A stretch of DNA of 64,000 bases from VMDJ01 sp038146785 (GCA_038146785.1 JAYQSI010000017.1:124001-188000), one strand, 5' to 3'. Shown: positions 8,857 through 18,539, counted from the first letter of the stretch. Notes: generated from the letters alone by a model not told the origin. A program made the numbers and translations.

Positions 8857-9836
8857 GATGCCTTCCTTGGTCGAGTTAACGCTAACCAACTCACAATGAG
8901 TTTTTCATACATCATTTGTGCATTAAGGTTATGCGCTTGTTTCATGCGTAATGTCTGCATTTCATCAATAAAACGAAAAAGTGCGTCCTGCTCACAAACG
9001 GCCGCTATTTGTAAATAAGTAGACGAGCTATCGGGCAAATAGCGGAAATCTTCAACACCGGTAGCTAAATAGCGCGTTAAATCGGCAAATATTCTTGATA
9101 AGTCATCAAAAACGACTGAATTCTCCTCGCTAGACCAGTTTTCAGCGATAGATACAGGATTAGCGGCACGTTGAGCTACTTGAAGTAGGTTTTGTAACCT
9201 TTCGGAGGCTGCAGCGACGCGCTCAGAGTGCTCTAACGCCAACAATGGTGCGCCACCGGTGAAGGCTAAGGCCTGAGATGCGAGAGAAGCATCGAGTTGG
9301 GATTCCAGCCACTCTGAAGCCATCTCATTAGGTATTTGACGAAAATCTAAACGTTGGCAACGACTCAAAATGGTCGCGGGTAACCGTTTGAGTGCGTGAG
9401 TCACCATCAAGATTTGTGTCGATGGCACAGGCTCTTCAAGGGTCTTCAGTAAAGCATTTGCAGCTGCGCGATTCATGGCTTCTGCAGGAGAAATAATGAC
9501 GACACGCTGTTTACCATTTTGCGTGGTCTTGCCTGACATCTCGATCAGATCACGGATGGCATCAATTTTGATCGCCTTGCCCTTCTCCTCAGGAGTAATC
9601 AGGATGATGTCGGGGTGCGTACCTGCTTGTTGCAACGAGCAGCTCTTACACATGCCACAGGGTGCATCAGCTATCGAAGACTGACAGGTGATCGCAGCGG
9701 CAAGATGCTCAGCAAAACGTTGTTTGCCTATACCTTCCGCCCCATTGAGCAACAAAGCATGCGGCATCGTGTCTTGCTGAATGCGCTTCACAATGTGATC
9801 CCATTGGGATTGTTGCCAAGGTAGCAGCGCGGTCAT
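8853..9836 (-). CDS. holB: DNA polymerase III subunit delta-prime
   Basis: Clamp-loader AAA+ subunit, 327 residues. A Walker-A-like segment NGAEGIGKQR is near residue 32. The zinc-binding cysteines in CQSSIADAPCGMCKSC are near 50-66, and TLLKTLEEP and the sensor segment LPATILSRCQRL follow. It overlaps tmk upstream and pilZ downstream by four bases each, so the three are tightly coupled. Confidence 0.94.
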   Translation of the reverse strand: MTALLPWQQSQWDHIVKRIQQDTMPHALLLNGAEGIGKQRFAEHLAAAITCQSSIADAPCGMCKSCSLQQAGTHPDIILITPEEKGKAIKIDAIRDLIEMSGKTTQNGKQRVVIISPAEAMNRAAANALLKTLEEPVPSTQILMVTHALKRLPATILSRCQRLDFRQIPNEMASEWLESQLDASLASQALAFTGGAPLLALEHSERVAAASERLQNLLQVAQRAANPVSIAENWSSEENSVVFDDLSRIFADLTRYLATGVEDFRYLPDSSSTYLQIAAVCEQDALFRFIDEMQTLRMKQAHNLNAQMMYEKLIVSWLALTRPRKAS

Positions 9837-10456
9837 GCGTTTACGAAAGCCTCTATGGCCGTTTTTACTTGTGCTTGAACGTCAGGTAAGTCTTGTGAAG
9901 CATCGATAACTTTTACTCGAGATGGCTGTTCTGCAGCGATGCTGAGATAGCCTTGACGAATGCGCTCAAAAAAATCCCATGCTTCACTTTCAAAGCGATC
10001 CGGTGCTGAACGTTTACCCGCACGCTCCATACCGACCTCAACAGGTAAATCCATTAATAAGGTGAGATCTGGGCGTAATTTGCCTTGAACCCAATTCTCT
10101 AGGCCAGCAATCTTCTCTAAAGGAATTCCTCTGCCATAGCCCTGATAGGCATATGTTGCATCAGTAAAGCGATCACATAAAACCCACTTGCCATCATCCA
10201 ACGCAGGCTGAATTTTTTGCGCAATATGCTCTGCACGTGCAGCAAACATCATGAGTAACTCAGCGTCATCACTCATGCCGGTATGTTTGTGACCTAAAAG
10301 CAGACTCCTGAGATCCTCGCCTAGATCTGTACCGCCAGGCTCACGGGTATGAATTGCATTGATGCCTTGATGCTCAATGACTTCCGTAACCACCTGCATA
10401 CAGGTTGTTTTCCCAGCACCTTCAATGCCTTCAACAGTGATGAATTTTCCGGTCAT
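9833..10456 (-). CDS. tmk: Thymidylate kinase
   Basis: Phosphorylates dTMP to dTDP. It has 207 residues with P-loop VEGIEGAGKTT (residues 8-18), the THTREPGGT substrate segment, DRFTDATYAYQGYGRG, and the lid region with RAGKRSAPDRFE. It overlaps holB and mltG by four bases each. Confidence 0.95.
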   Translation of the reverse strand: MTGKFITVEGIEGAGKTTCMQVVTEVIEHQGINAIHTREPGGTDLGEDLRSLLLGHKHTGMSDDAELLMMFAARAEHIAQKIQPALDDGKWVLCDRFTDATYAYQGYGRGIPLEKIAGLENWVQGKLRPDLTLLMDLPVEVGMERAGKRSAPDRFESEAWDFFERIRQGYLSIAAEQPSRVKVIDASQDLPDVQAQVKTAIEAFVNA

Positions 10457-11442
10457 TTTTTTAATTGGTATTTTCTGACAGCTTTATTGTGTTCTTCGAG
10501 GGTTGCAGAAAAAGCATGCTCGCCATTTCCCTTTGCAACAAAGTAGAGGGTATCACCTTGTTCGGGATTAACGGCAGCTAACAACGCGTCATATCCCGGT
10601 AGGCAGATCGGGGAAGGTGGCAGCCCTTTTTGTGTATAGGTATTGTATGGCGTTGGCGTTCGCAGATCCTTGCGGCGAATATTGCCTTTGTAGGCTTCTC
10701 CCATGCCATAAATTACCGTCGGATCAGTTTGCAGCTTCATATCTTTTTGAAGTCGACGGTGAAAAACACCTGATATCTGTCCACGCTCAAAAGCCTGACC
10801 GGTTTCTTTTTCAATAATTGAGGCTAAGGTCAATACTTCATACGGTGATTTAAGAATGATGTCGTCAGCGCGTGTCGACCATGCCTGCTTCAGCTTTTCT
10901 TGCATGCGTGAATACGCGCGTTTTAGTAGCTCAATATCTGACGTGCCTTTGGTGAAGTGGTAGGTATCTGGAAAGAACTGACCTTCAGGATGAATGCCCT
11001 CACCGGAAATGGTTTGCATGATGCTGTGATAGTTCACATCCGTTTGTTTGATCATTGGATGCGCTTTAACTGCTGCAATAAAGTCTTGAGTCGTGGAGCC
11101 TTCAACAATCGTTATCTGATGATCAATCACATCACCACGAACCATTTTTTCTGCAAGCTCGATTAAGTTGGATTTAGGCGATACCTGATATTCACCCGCA
11201 TGAAGCTGGCGAGAGATGCCGCTAAGTCTTACGTACCAGTAAAACAGATCCGCATGTTCCGTAATGGCTTGTTCTTTGAGTTTAATTCGGATATCGCCGA
11301 GATGATCCCCGCGTGCAACCTCAATGGTAGTTGATGCGTTTAAAGGTTCATGCAGGGCTTGATACCACTGTGCAGCGCTTATGCTGATGGCAAGCAACAG
11401 TAAAGCGATAAACACCAAGAAGCGATTTTGTAAAAGCTGCAT
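10453..11442 (-). CDS. mltG: Endolytic murein transglycosylase MltG
   Basis: Inner-membrane enzyme that cleaves nascent glycan strands in the periplasm. It has 329 residues from the ATG at 11442, which overlaps the pabC stop by one base (TAATG). One membrane span lies at about residues 6-24. YceG-family blocks include EGQFFPDTY, LASIIEKETG (catalytic glutamate), DPTVIYG, YNTYTQKGLPPSPI and YFVAKGNGEHAFS. Confidence 0.93.
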   Translation of the reverse strand: MQLLQNRFLVFIALLLLAISISAAQWYQALHEPLNASTTIEVARGDHLGDIRIKLKEQAITEHADLFYWYVRLSGISRQLHAGEYQVSPKSNLIELAEKMVRGDVIDHQITIVEGSTTQDFIAAVKAHPMIKQTDVNYHSIMQTISGEGIHPEGQFFPDTYHFTKGTSDIELLKRAYSRMQEKLKQAWSTRADDIILKSPYEVLTLASIIEKETGQAFERGQISGVFHRRLQKDMKLQTDPTVIYGMGEAYKGNIRRKDLRTPTPYNTYTQKGLPPSPICLPGYDALLAAVNPEQGDTLYFVAKGNGEHAFSATLEEHNKAVRKYQLKK

Positions 11443-12254
11443 TAGAGAGCGATTTCTTGAGCGCGCTGCATCCAAGAAGGTAATTCAGGTGTAGTAAATG
11501 TCATCTCATCTATTGATTTAACAGCATGAACACCTATCAATGAATTTGTAATCCAAATAGCAGAAGCTTGCTTGAGTTGTTCCATAGTGATTGATGTTTC
11601 GGCAACGCTGACGCCAGCTTCAGTCGCTTGCGCGAGCACCTCAGTTCGCATAGCGCCCGCAATACCCGCTTTATCAAGCTTCGGTGTTAACCATTGATCG
11701 TTGAGGTGAATAAAGATATTGGCGCTTATGCACTCAACCACATTGCCATCAGTATCTAAAACAATGGCCTCGTCAAATTCATTGGGCAGCAAGCGCTTTG
11801 CCAAGACCTGCTCAAGGCGATTAAGGTGTTTCATGCCCGCAAGCATTGGCTGCTTAGCTAATTGAATTGAACTGACAGTCGCTTTGATTGCGTAATTGGA
11901 ATCGTTATACAGCTCAGCAGATGGCCATTCATTGACTTGAAATATGACGTTGCTAGCAACCCCTGCTCTGGCATACCCCTGTGATGAGCTGCCTGCAGTC
12001 ACAATCAGTTTGAGTACAGCTCTGTCTTGATTGATTTCGAGGGCATTGATGGATGCTTTGAGTTCTGCCTCGTCGGGACATGCGATGCCCAATCGCTCAC
12101 AGCCATCTTGCAGGCGAAAAAAATGGCGCTCCCATAAACGTGGGACGCCATTTATAACGGCGATAGTTTCGAAAAGACCATCACCAAATTGAAGACCGCG
12201 ATCCTTACTGAGGGTTGGATCAGCGGCTAGACCATTGATCCAGGTCTGAGTCAT
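11442..12254 (-). CDS. pabC: Aminodeoxychorismate lyase
   Basis: PLP-dependent fold-type IV enzyme that makes 4-aminobenzoate for folate. It has 270 residues. The block KDRGLQFGDGLFETIAV is near residue 17. The lysine-containing MKHLNRLEQVLAK follows near 140. The cofactor-binding ECISANIF and the late IWITNSLIGVHAV segments are present. Position between fabF and mltG is the E. coli order, supporting pabC over other class IV aminotransferases. Confidence 0.92.
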   Translation of the reverse strand: MTQTWINGLAADPTLSKDRGLQFGDGLFETIAVINGVPRLWERHFFRLQDGCERLGIACPDEAELKASINALEINQDRAVLKLIVTAGSSSQGYARAGVASNVIFQVNEWPSAELYNDSNYAIKATVSSIQLAKQPMLAGMKHLNRLEQVLAKRLLPNEFDEAIVLDTDGNVVECISANIFIHLNDQWLTPKLDKAGIAGAMRTEVLAQATEAGVSVAETSITMEQLKQASAIWITNSLIGVHAVKSIDEMTFTTPELPSWMQRAQEIAL

Positions 12255-12262
12255 GGTGTAAC

Positions 12263-13516
12263 TCAGTCCTTCCAGCGACGGAAAACGAGGCTGCCGTTAG
12301 TGCCACCAAAGCCGAATGAATTCGAGATGGCAACATCAAAGCTTGCATCACGTGCAGTATGAGGAACGTAATCGAGATCACATTGCTCATCTGGATTATC
12401 AAGATTGATTGTAGGTGGCATAACTTGATCACGAAGTGCCAACACAGTGAACAGTGCCTCTGCACCACCTGCTGCACCTAGCATGTGACCGGTCATTGAT
12501 TTAGTTGAGCTCACACACAGCTTGTAAGCATGATCACCAAAGGCACGTTTTGCGGCCATGGTTTCAGCCACGTCGCCTGCAGGTGTCGATGTGCCGTGAG
12601 CATTGATATAGCCGACTTCTTCTTTGTTAACGCCAGCGTCTTCCAATGCCAACAGCATACATTCAGATGCGCCCTCACCGCCTGGCGATGGAGACGTCAT
12701 GTGATATGCGTCAGAGTTCATTGCTGAACCGACTAACTCAGCGTAAATCTTTGCACCACGCGCTTTTGCATGCTCAAGCTCTTCAAGCATGACGACACCA
12801 GCACCATCAGATAATACGAAACCATCACGGTCACGATCCCATGGGCGGCTCGCTGCTTGTGGGTCATCATTACGTGTCGACAATGCGCGTGCTGCCGCGA
12901 AACCACCCAAGCCTGTTGGGGTTGTCGCAAACTCAGAACCACCAGCAACCATGGCATCAACAGTGCCGTACTGGATCATGCGCATTGCATCACCAATGTT
13001 ATGAGCACCGGTAGAACATGCAGAAACGATAGAGATATTTGGACCTTTAAGACCAAACATGATCGACAAGTTACCCGCGACCATATTGATAATGTTGGCT
13101 GGTACAAAGAAAGGTGAAATCTTACGTGGGCCGCCATTCAAATAAGCGCCATAGCCGTTTTCAATACCACCAATACCACCGATGCCAGAGCCTACTGCAA
13201 CGCCGATACGCTTTGCATTTTGCTCGGTAATCTCGATGCCACTGTCTTTAATTGCCTGAATGCCCGCAGCGATGCCGTAATGCTGGAATGGATCCATTTT
13301 CTTGGCATCTTTTTTCGAGATGTAATCTTCTAGTGGGAAGTCATAGATTGGACCACCGAAATGAACACTGAATGGTTCAATTTCCATGTGGGTGATTGGC
13401 TTAATGCCGCTCTTACCCTCTTTGATGTTATTCCAGCCTGTTTCGACATCGCAGCCGACAGGAGAAATAAGACCTAAGCCAGTTACGACAACTCTTCGTT
13501 GATTAGCGTAAGACAT
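12263..13516 (-). CDS. fabF: 3-oxoacyl-ACP synthase II
   Basis: Condensing enzyme of fatty acid elongation, 417 residues. The catalytic Cys is in VSACSTGAHNIGDAM. The two catalytic His are in NAHGTSTPAGD and SMTGHMLGAAGG. The C-terminal NSFGFGGTNGSLVF is present. It follows acpP after a 95-base gap containing a hairpin, and precedes pabC by 8 bases. Confidence 0.96.
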   Translation of the reverse strand: MSYANQRRVVVTGLGLISPVGCDVETGWNNIKEGKSGIKPITHMEIEPFSVHFGGPIYDFPLEDYISKKDAKKMDPFQHYGIAAGIQAIKDSGIEITEQNAKRIGVAVGSGIGGIGGIENGYGAYLNGGPRKISPFFVPANIINMVAGNLSIMFGLKGPNISIVSACSTGAHNIGDAMRMIQYGTVDAMVAGGSEFATTPTGLGGFAAARALSTRNDDPQAASRPWDRDRDGFVLSDGAGVVMLEELEHAKARGAKIYAELVGSAMNSDAYHMTSPSPGGEGASECMLLALEDAGVNKEEVGYINAHGTSTPAGDVAETMAAKRAFGDHAYKLCVSSTKSMTGHMLGAAGGAEALFTVLALRDQVMPPTINLDNPDEQCDLDYVPHTARDASFDVAISNSFGFGGTNGSLVFRRWKD

Positions 13517-13557
13517 GGGAGATTACCCTTTTTGTTTTTTTAAATCGTATAAAAACG

Positions 13558-13594
13558 AAAGCCGCAGAGCTGAAAGTTCAACTCTTACGGCTTT
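13558..13594 (-). terminator. Hairpin between acpP and fabF, probable partial terminator
   Basis: On the minus strand a stem AAGCCGTAAGAG pairs, with one mismatch and one bulge, with CTCTGCGGCTT around a 12-base loop and runs into TTTCGTTTTTA. It would terminate or process part of the transcript after acpP, allowing acyl carrier protein to be made in excess over FabF. Confidence 0.6.
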
Positions 13595-13611
13595 GCTAGC
13601 ATCAAACGTGA

Positions 13612-13845
13612 TTAGCTGTTCGCATTCACGTAATCGATAGCTTGCTGAACGGTAGTGATAGTTTCAGCTTTGTCGTCTGGAATCTCAGTTTCAAATTCCT
13701 CTTCCAACGCCATTACCAATTCAACGGTATCCAGTGAGTCCGCGCCTAGATCGTCAACGAATGAAGCCTCATTGGTTACTTCGTCTTCTGCAACACCTAG
13801 CTGCTCAACTACAATCTTCTTTACGCGTTCTTCGATAGTGCTCAT
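13612..13845 (-). CDS. acpP: Acyl carrier protein
   Basis: Small acidic four-helix carrier of growing acyl chains, 77 residues. The phosphopantetheine serine lies in LGADSLDTVELVMALEEEF (S37 region). It is preceded by a perfect ribosome-binding site (GGAGG, 8-9 bases before the ATG), fitting very high expression. The ~140-base gap to fabG may hold a separate promoter; I could not assign its boxes. Confidence 0.98.
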   Translation of the reverse strand: MSTIEERVKKIVVEQLGVAEDEVTNEASFVDDLGADSLDTVELVMALEEEFETEIPDDKAETITTVQQAIDYVNANS

Positions 13846-13989
13846 TTAAAAGTTTCCTCCAAAAGTGCGTAGCTTTAAATATTACGCATTAGGCACGTAT
13901 TCTAATGGCAAAACGTCCATCTTCATAGGGTTTTGCTTAGATTACTTACCTCATTAAATAGATATTAAAAATCAGTGTCTTAGCGTGGC

Positions 13990-14730
13990 TTATGCCATGT
14001 ACATGCCGCCATTCACATGAATGGTTTCACCAGTAATGTAGGCGGCTGCATCAGATGCTAAAAATCCAACCGTTGCCGCGATCTCATGTGCCTGACCTAA
14101 GCGTGCCATAGGGATGGCTGACAGCAATGCTTCTTTCTGAGCATCTGGCAGCTCTTTGGTCATATCAGTGTCAATAAAACCGGGTGCAACCGCGTTGACA
14201 GAGATGCCGCGTGAGCCAACTTCTTGAGCTAATGATTTAGTAAAGCCAACCATGCCAGCTTTAGCTGCAGAGTAGTTTGTTTGACCAGCATTACCGCTAG
14301 CACCAACAACCGAAGCGATGTTGATAATGCGACCTGTCTTTGCCTTCATCATTGGGCGCAAACAAGCTTTTACCACACGGTAAAGTGATGTCAGATTGGT
14401 ATTGATGACTGCATCCCATTCGTCGGTTTTCATGCGCATCAATAAATTATCGCGAGTAATGCCAGCATTATTTACCAACACAGTAATGGCGCCGTATTCC
14501 GATGTGATTTTTTCGATAACAGACTCAACCGACGCGTCATCAGAGACATCAAGCATCATGCCCTGTCCCGGAATGCCGGCTTCTTTCATGTAAGCGGAGA
14601 TCGCATCAGCACCACCCTCTGAGGTGGCTGTACCAATAACGGTCATGCCCTGTTTGCCTAATTGCTCGGCAATTGCCTTACCGATACCGCGGCTTGCGCC
14701 AGTTACTAATGCAATAGTTGAATCAGCCAT
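13990..14730 (-). CDS. fabG: 3-oxoacyl-ACP reductase
   Basis: NADPH-dependent short-chain reductase of fatty acid elongation, 246 residues. The cofactor motif GASRGIGKAIAEQL is near residue 12, NNAG near 88, and the catalytic YSAAKAG tyrosine near 153. The C-terminal family segment GETIHVNGGMYM is present. Its start overlaps the fabD end by 8 bases. Confidence 0.96.
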   Translation of the reverse strand: MADSTIALVTGASRGIGKAIAEQLGKQGMTVIGTATSEGGADAISAYMKEAGIPGQGMMLDVSDDASVESVIEKITSEYGAITVLVNNAGITRDNLLMRMKTDEWDAVINTNLTSLYRVVKACLRPMMKAKTGRIINIASVVGASGNAGQTNYSAAKAGMVGFTKSLAQEVGSRGISVNAVAPGFIDTDMTKELPDAQKEALLSAIPMARLGQAHEIAATVGFLASDAAAYITGETIHVNGGMYMA

Positions 14731-15661
14731 TGATACTCTCCAATGCTTTTTCTAGAGACGCTGGGCACAACACCGGCAGCGCGCTTAAAGATTTATCGAT
14801 ACGTTTACACAAACCCGAAAGCACTTTGCCTGGACCTGCTTCAATAATAGTTTCTACACCTTCATCTGAGATGAACTCGATGGTTTCAACCCAACGCACC
14901 GGGCTATAGAGCTGCTCTGCTAGAGCATTTTGAATCGTTGGTATATCAGAGGTGCTTGTCACATTGACATTCTGGATGACCGGAATAGTCGGCGCATTGA
15001 AAGACATGCCACTCATCATGGCAGCTAACTGCTCCGCAGCTGGCTTCATCAGTGCGCAATGCGATGGTACAGACACATCAAGCGGTAATGCGCGTTTAGC
15101 GCCAGCTTCTGTTGCTAAATCAATAGCACGTGCGATCGCAGCTGCATTACCTGCAATAACCACCTGCCCTGGTGAATTAAAGTTTACTGCTGAAGCAACC
15201 TCGCCTTGTGCGGCTTGTTCACAAACGTCGCGAACTTGATCGTCGGTTAAACCTAAAATCGCTGCCATAGCCCCTTGGCCAGAAGGTACAGCGGTTTGCA
15301 TGAACTCACCTCGCGCTGCGACAAGCTTTACCGCATCCGCAAAATCAATCACGCCACTTGCCACCATGGCGGTGTACTCACCTAAGCTGTGGCCTGCCAG
15401 CATTTCAGGGCGCTGATTGGTTTGTTCTTGCAGCACGCGCCAAACAGCAATGCCTGCGGTCAGCATGGCTGGCTGAGTGTTTGCAGTCATGTTGAGCTCT
15501 TCTGCAGGTCCTTCTTGCGACATCAACCAAAGGTTTTTGCCAAGCGCATCACTCGCCTCTTCAAACGTCGCTTTTACTAAAGGATAAGCTTCAGCCAAGT
15601 CAGCTAGCATGCCTACCGATTGAGAGCCTTGACCAGGGAACGTCACTGCAAAATTAGTCAT
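14723..15661 (-). CDS. fabD: Malonyl-CoA:ACP transacylase
   Basis: Loads malonate onto acyl carrier protein. It has 312 residues. The nucleophile motif GHSLGEYTA is near residue 92, the catalytic histidine is in VPSHCALM near 200, and the starting block FPGQGSQSVGM is present. It lies 18 bases after fabH and overlaps fabG. Confidence 0.96.
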   Translation of the reverse strand: MTNFAVTFPGQGSQSVGMLADLAEAYPLVKATFEEASDALGKNLWLMSQEGPAEELNMTANTQPAMLTAGIAVWRVLQEQTNQRPEMLAGHSLGEYTAMVASGVIDFADAVKLVAARGEFMQTAVPSGQGAMAAILGLTDDQVRDVCEQAAQGEVASAVNFNSPGQVVIAGNAAAIARAIDLATEAGAKRALPLDVSVPSHCALMKPAAEQLAAMMSGMSFNAPTIPVIQNVNVTSTSDIPTIQNALAEQLYSPVRWVETIEFISDEGVETIIEAGPGKVLSGLCKRIDKSLSALPVLCPASLEKALESING

Positions 15662-15679
15662 AGTGAAAATCTTCGTGAA

Positions 15680-16657
15680 TTAGAATTTAAGAAGAACCGA
15701 ACCCCAGGTGAAACCACCACCAAAGGCTTCGAGTAAAACGGTTTCGCCGCGCTGAATACGTCCATCGCGTACCGCAACATCAAGCGCTAATGGCACAGAC
15801 GCTGCAGATGTGTTGCCGTGTTTATCGACCGTCACAACCACGTTATCCATGCTCATGTTTAGCTTACGAGCAGTCGCATTAATAATGCGGATGTTCGCTT
15901 GGTGTGGCACCAGCCAATCGATGTCGGTTTTCTTCATCTGATTGGCTTTGAGCGTTTCATCAACGATACGGCCCAGTGTATTAACCGCCATCTTGAATAC
16001 TTCGTTACCGCGCATATGCACCTTGTCAGCTTCGCCAAGGTCTAGTTCGATATCGTAGCCGCGAGATGGACCACCAGGCACATGCAATAAATTTTCGTAG
16101 GCACCATCAGCATGTAAATGCGTTGAGAGAATGCCAGTCTCTTCAGAGGCTTCTAAAACAACCGCGCCGGCGCCGTCACCAAACAAAATACAGGTGCCGC
16201 GATCAGTCCAATCAATTAAGCGTGAAAACGTTTCAGCACCGATGACCAATGCGCATTTATGCGTGCCGGATTTAATGAATTTTTCAGCTGTAGCGATGGC
16301 GTAAATAAAGCCTGTGCAGACCGCTTGGATATCAAACGCAGTGCAGCCATGAATATCTAAACGCTGTTGCAGCAAACACGCTGTACTGGGAAAAACTTTA
16401 TCGGGTGATGTTGTGGCTAAAACAATGAGGTCAATATCTTCAGGCTTCTTACCTGAGGCTTCGATGGCTTTTAGTGCCGCTTGTTCTGCGAGATCGACAG
16501 TTGTTTCACCCTCTGCAGCAATGTGACGTTGCTTAATGCCGGTACGTTCAGTGATCCACTGGTCACTGGTATCCACCATCTTTTCGAGTTCGTGATTTGT
16601 ACGAACATACTCGGGAAGGTAGCTGCCTGTTCCAGTGATTCGTGCGTACAACGTCAT
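15680..16657 (-). CDS. fabH: 3-oxoacyl-ACP synthase III
   Basis: Starts fatty acid synthesis by condensing acetyl-CoA with malonyl-ACP. It has 325 residues. The catalytic Cys is in QAVCTGFIYAI, His in VPHQANIRI and Asn in GNTSAASVPLAL. It lies 10 bases after plsX. Confidence 0.96.
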   Translation of the reverse strand: MTLYARITGTGSYLPEYVRTNHELEKMVDTSDQWITERTGIKQRHIAAEGETTVDLAEQAALKAIEASGKKPEDIDLIVLATTSPDKVFPSTACLLQQRLDIHGCTAFDIQAVCTGFIYAIATAEKFIKSGTHKCALVIGAETFSRLIDWTDRGTCILFGDGAGAVVLEASEETGILSTHLHADGAYENLLHVPGGPSRGYDIELDLGEADKVHMRGNEVFKMAVNTLGRIVDETLKANQMKKTDIDWLVPHQANIRIINATARKLNMSMDNVVVTVDKHGNTSAASVPLALDVAVRDGRIQRGETVLLEAFGGGFTWGSVLLKF

Positions 16658-16667
16658 TCAGTAGACC

Positions 16668-17681
16668 TTATCCTTTAAGTCGCGCGCTGACCTGTTCTGA
16701 GATACGCGCCGCGACATTGGCTTCAACTTCTTTTCGAGCAATACCAATAGCGTTAGCAAATGATTTGGCATCCGCTCCACCGTGACTCTTAATAACGATT
16801 CCGTTGAGTCCCAGCAAACTTGCTCCATTGTACCTGCGTGGATCGATGCGTCGAGCTAAAGCTTTCAAAACCGGCATCGCAATGAGAGCTGAAATCTTGG
16901 TGAAAAGATTACGTTTAAACTCGACACCCAAGAAATGCTTAATCATTTTGGCAACGCCTTCCGCACTTTTCAGTGCCACATTGCCGATATAGCCATCACA
17001 AACGATCACATCAAACTCGCCGCTAGTGAAAATATCATCACCCTCGGCATAGCCTTTGTAGTTCAGATGACTCTGTTTTAGCAGCTCGTGAGCTTTTTTA
17101 ACTTCTTCGATGCCCTTGATTTCTTCTTGGCCGATATTCAGAAGCGCAACACGAGGTGAGTCTTTACCCTCGAGAGCCGTCACTAGCTCAGAACCCATGA
17201 CCGCAAATTCGTATAAATGCTGTGCGCTTGAATCAATATTTGCGCCCAAATCGAGCACGTGGCAATGACCACCTGTAGACGGTAGCGCACTACAAATTGC
17301 TGGGCGATCAACACCGTCAATCGTTTTCAAAACAAAGCGTGCTGTTGCCATTAACGCGCCGGTATTGCCCGCGCTCACGCAAGCGTCAGCCTCACCTTCT
17401 TTAACAAGGTTGATGGCAACACGCATAGAAGAGTCTTTTTTGCCGCGCAGCGCTTTAGATGGCAATTCATCCATCTCCACCACTTCGCTGGCTTGATGTA
17501 GTGAGATGCCTTCAGGCGCTTTGCCGCCAGGTAGATGTTGGCGGATCACCTCTTCCTTACCGACAAGAATCAAACGGCAAGAGGGATTTTTAGCGTGATA
17601 GGCAAGTGCGGCAGGGACAACGACGGGTGCGCCGTGGTCGCCGCCCATAGCATCCAGTGCAATTGTTATTGTTTTTGTCAC
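16668..17681 (-). CDS. plsX: Phosphate acyltransferase PlsX
   Basis: Makes acyl-phosphate from acyl-ACP for phospholipid synthesis at the membrane surface. From the GTG at 17681 the protein is 337 residues (MTKTITIALDAMGGDHG), matching E. coli PlsX. A TTG four codons earlier (17693) is also in frame. Family blocks ALDAMGGDHGAP, SAGNTGALMATA and LLGLNGIVIKSHGGAD are intact. It lies 63 bases downstream of rpmF as in E. coli. Confidence 0.93.
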   Translation of the reverse strand: MTKTITIALDAMGGDHGAPVVVPAALAYHAKNPSCRLILVGKEEVIRQHLPGGKAPEGISLHQASEVVEMDELPSKALRGKKDSSMRVAINLVKEGEADACVSAGNTGALMATARFVLKTIDGVDRPAICSALPSTGGHCHVLDLGANIDSSAQHLYEFAVMGSELVTALEGKDSPRVALLNIGQEEIKGIEEVKKAHELLKQSHLNYKGYAEGDDIFTSGEFDVIVCDGYIGNVALKSAEGVAKMIKHFLGVEFKRNLFTKISALIAMPVLKALARRIDPRRYNGASLLGLNGIVIKSHGGADAKSFANAIGIARKEVEANVAARISEQVSARLKG

Positions 17682-17744
17682 TGTAGATAGCAAGAAGCCG
17701 GGGATGTGCAGTTATCCACACACCACTCCGGCATCTGAGTCGTA

Positions 17745-17915
17745 TTACTTAGAAACGACTTTACGGCCGCGGTAAAAACCGTCAGGGCTTACGCTGTGAC
17801 GCAAGTGAGTTTCACCAGAAGTTGGATCAACTGACAAAGTTTCTGACTTCAAACCGTCATGCGAACGACGCATGCCACGCTTAGAAGGAGTTTTACGGTT
17901 CTTTTGAACTGCCAT
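17745..17915 (-). CDS. rpmF: Large ribosomal subunit protein bL32
   Basis: Translation of the minus strand gives 56 residues starting MAVQKNRKTPSKRGMRRSHD and ending GFYRGRKVV-S-K, a typical bL32. The zinc-type CxxC pairs are absent, which is common in gammaproteobacteria. It follows yceD by 21 bases and precedes plsX, the widespread yceD-rpmF-plsX order. Confidence 0.96.
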   Translation of the reverse strand: MAVQKNRKTPSKRGMRRSHDGLKSETLSVDPTSGETHLRHSVSPDGFYRGRKVVSK

Positions 17916-17936
17916 TGTACTGTCCTCAAAGACTGC

Positions 17937-18476
17937 TTAATTTACATCCGATCCTTTGCCCTTCATTTGGGCAAGAACCGCGAACGGGTTGTCGGATGCT
18001 TCAGGTGCCTCAGTTTCCTCTTCTACCTCTTCTTGGTAGTCAGTTAACTGAACGGCACATTGATCCGGTTCATGTCGCGCGGCTGATGGCACTGCCAATA
18101 TCAGCTCATCTTCAATCAGGTCACGAAGCACAATCGTGTCTTCTTCAACTAACAAAGGATCGTATTCCTCAGGTAGTTGTTCAGCCTGTTGAAACCCGGT
18201 TACCACGGCAAGTTGCCAATCTGAGTTGATGGGCAAAGGCATGGCGCCAAGACATCGCTGACAAACGATCTGCAATTCACCTTCCACATGACCTTCGATC
18301 ACTCGGCGGCGATCAGCATCACGGGTAAAGAGAAGCGAATAACGCATTTCACCCTCAGTTGAGGCCAAAAAGGCACCTAATCGCTGCAAATCGTGCAGTT
18401 TTACAACCCCTTCAAACTGCCTATCTGACTCACAAAGTCGAATCGGATCAGCACGTTCTGGAAGCTGCGACAACAT
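17937..18476 (-). CDS. yceD: YceD family protein (DUF177), ribosome/23S rRNA accumulation protein
   Basis: A 179-residue protein. The central CQRCLG pair is near residue 75, and the acidic block EEYDPLLVEEDTIVLRDLIEDELILAVP and the C-terminal NPFAVLAQMKGK are typical of YceD. The family is needed for normal 23S rRNA accumulation in plants and bacteria. It precedes rpmF and is probably co-transcribed with it from the promoter just upstream of its start codon. Confidence 0.9.
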   Translation of the reverse strand: MLSQLPERADPIRLCESDRQFEGVVKLHDLQRLGAFLASTEGEMRYSLLFTRDADRRRVIEGHVEGELQIVCQRCLGAMPLPINSDWQLAVVTGFQQAEQLPEEYDPLLVEEDTIVLRDLIEDELILAVPSAARHEPDQCAVQLTDYQEEVEEETEAPEASDNPFAVLAQMKGKGSDVN

Positions 18477-18485
18477 AAGCGCGCA

Positions 18486-18514
18486 ATTCTATGAAAACAC
18501 TAGAGAAATAGCAA
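18486..18514 (-). promoter_or_regulatory. Sigma-70-type promoter of yceD-rpmF
   Basis: On the minus strand TTGCTA (18514-18509) and TAGAAT (18491-18486) are separated by 17 bases. The -10 box ends only 9 bases before the yceD ATG, so the transcript would have almost no leader. Confidence 0.65.
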
Positions 18515-18539
18515 TATTTATAAGTGCTAATAGACGATA

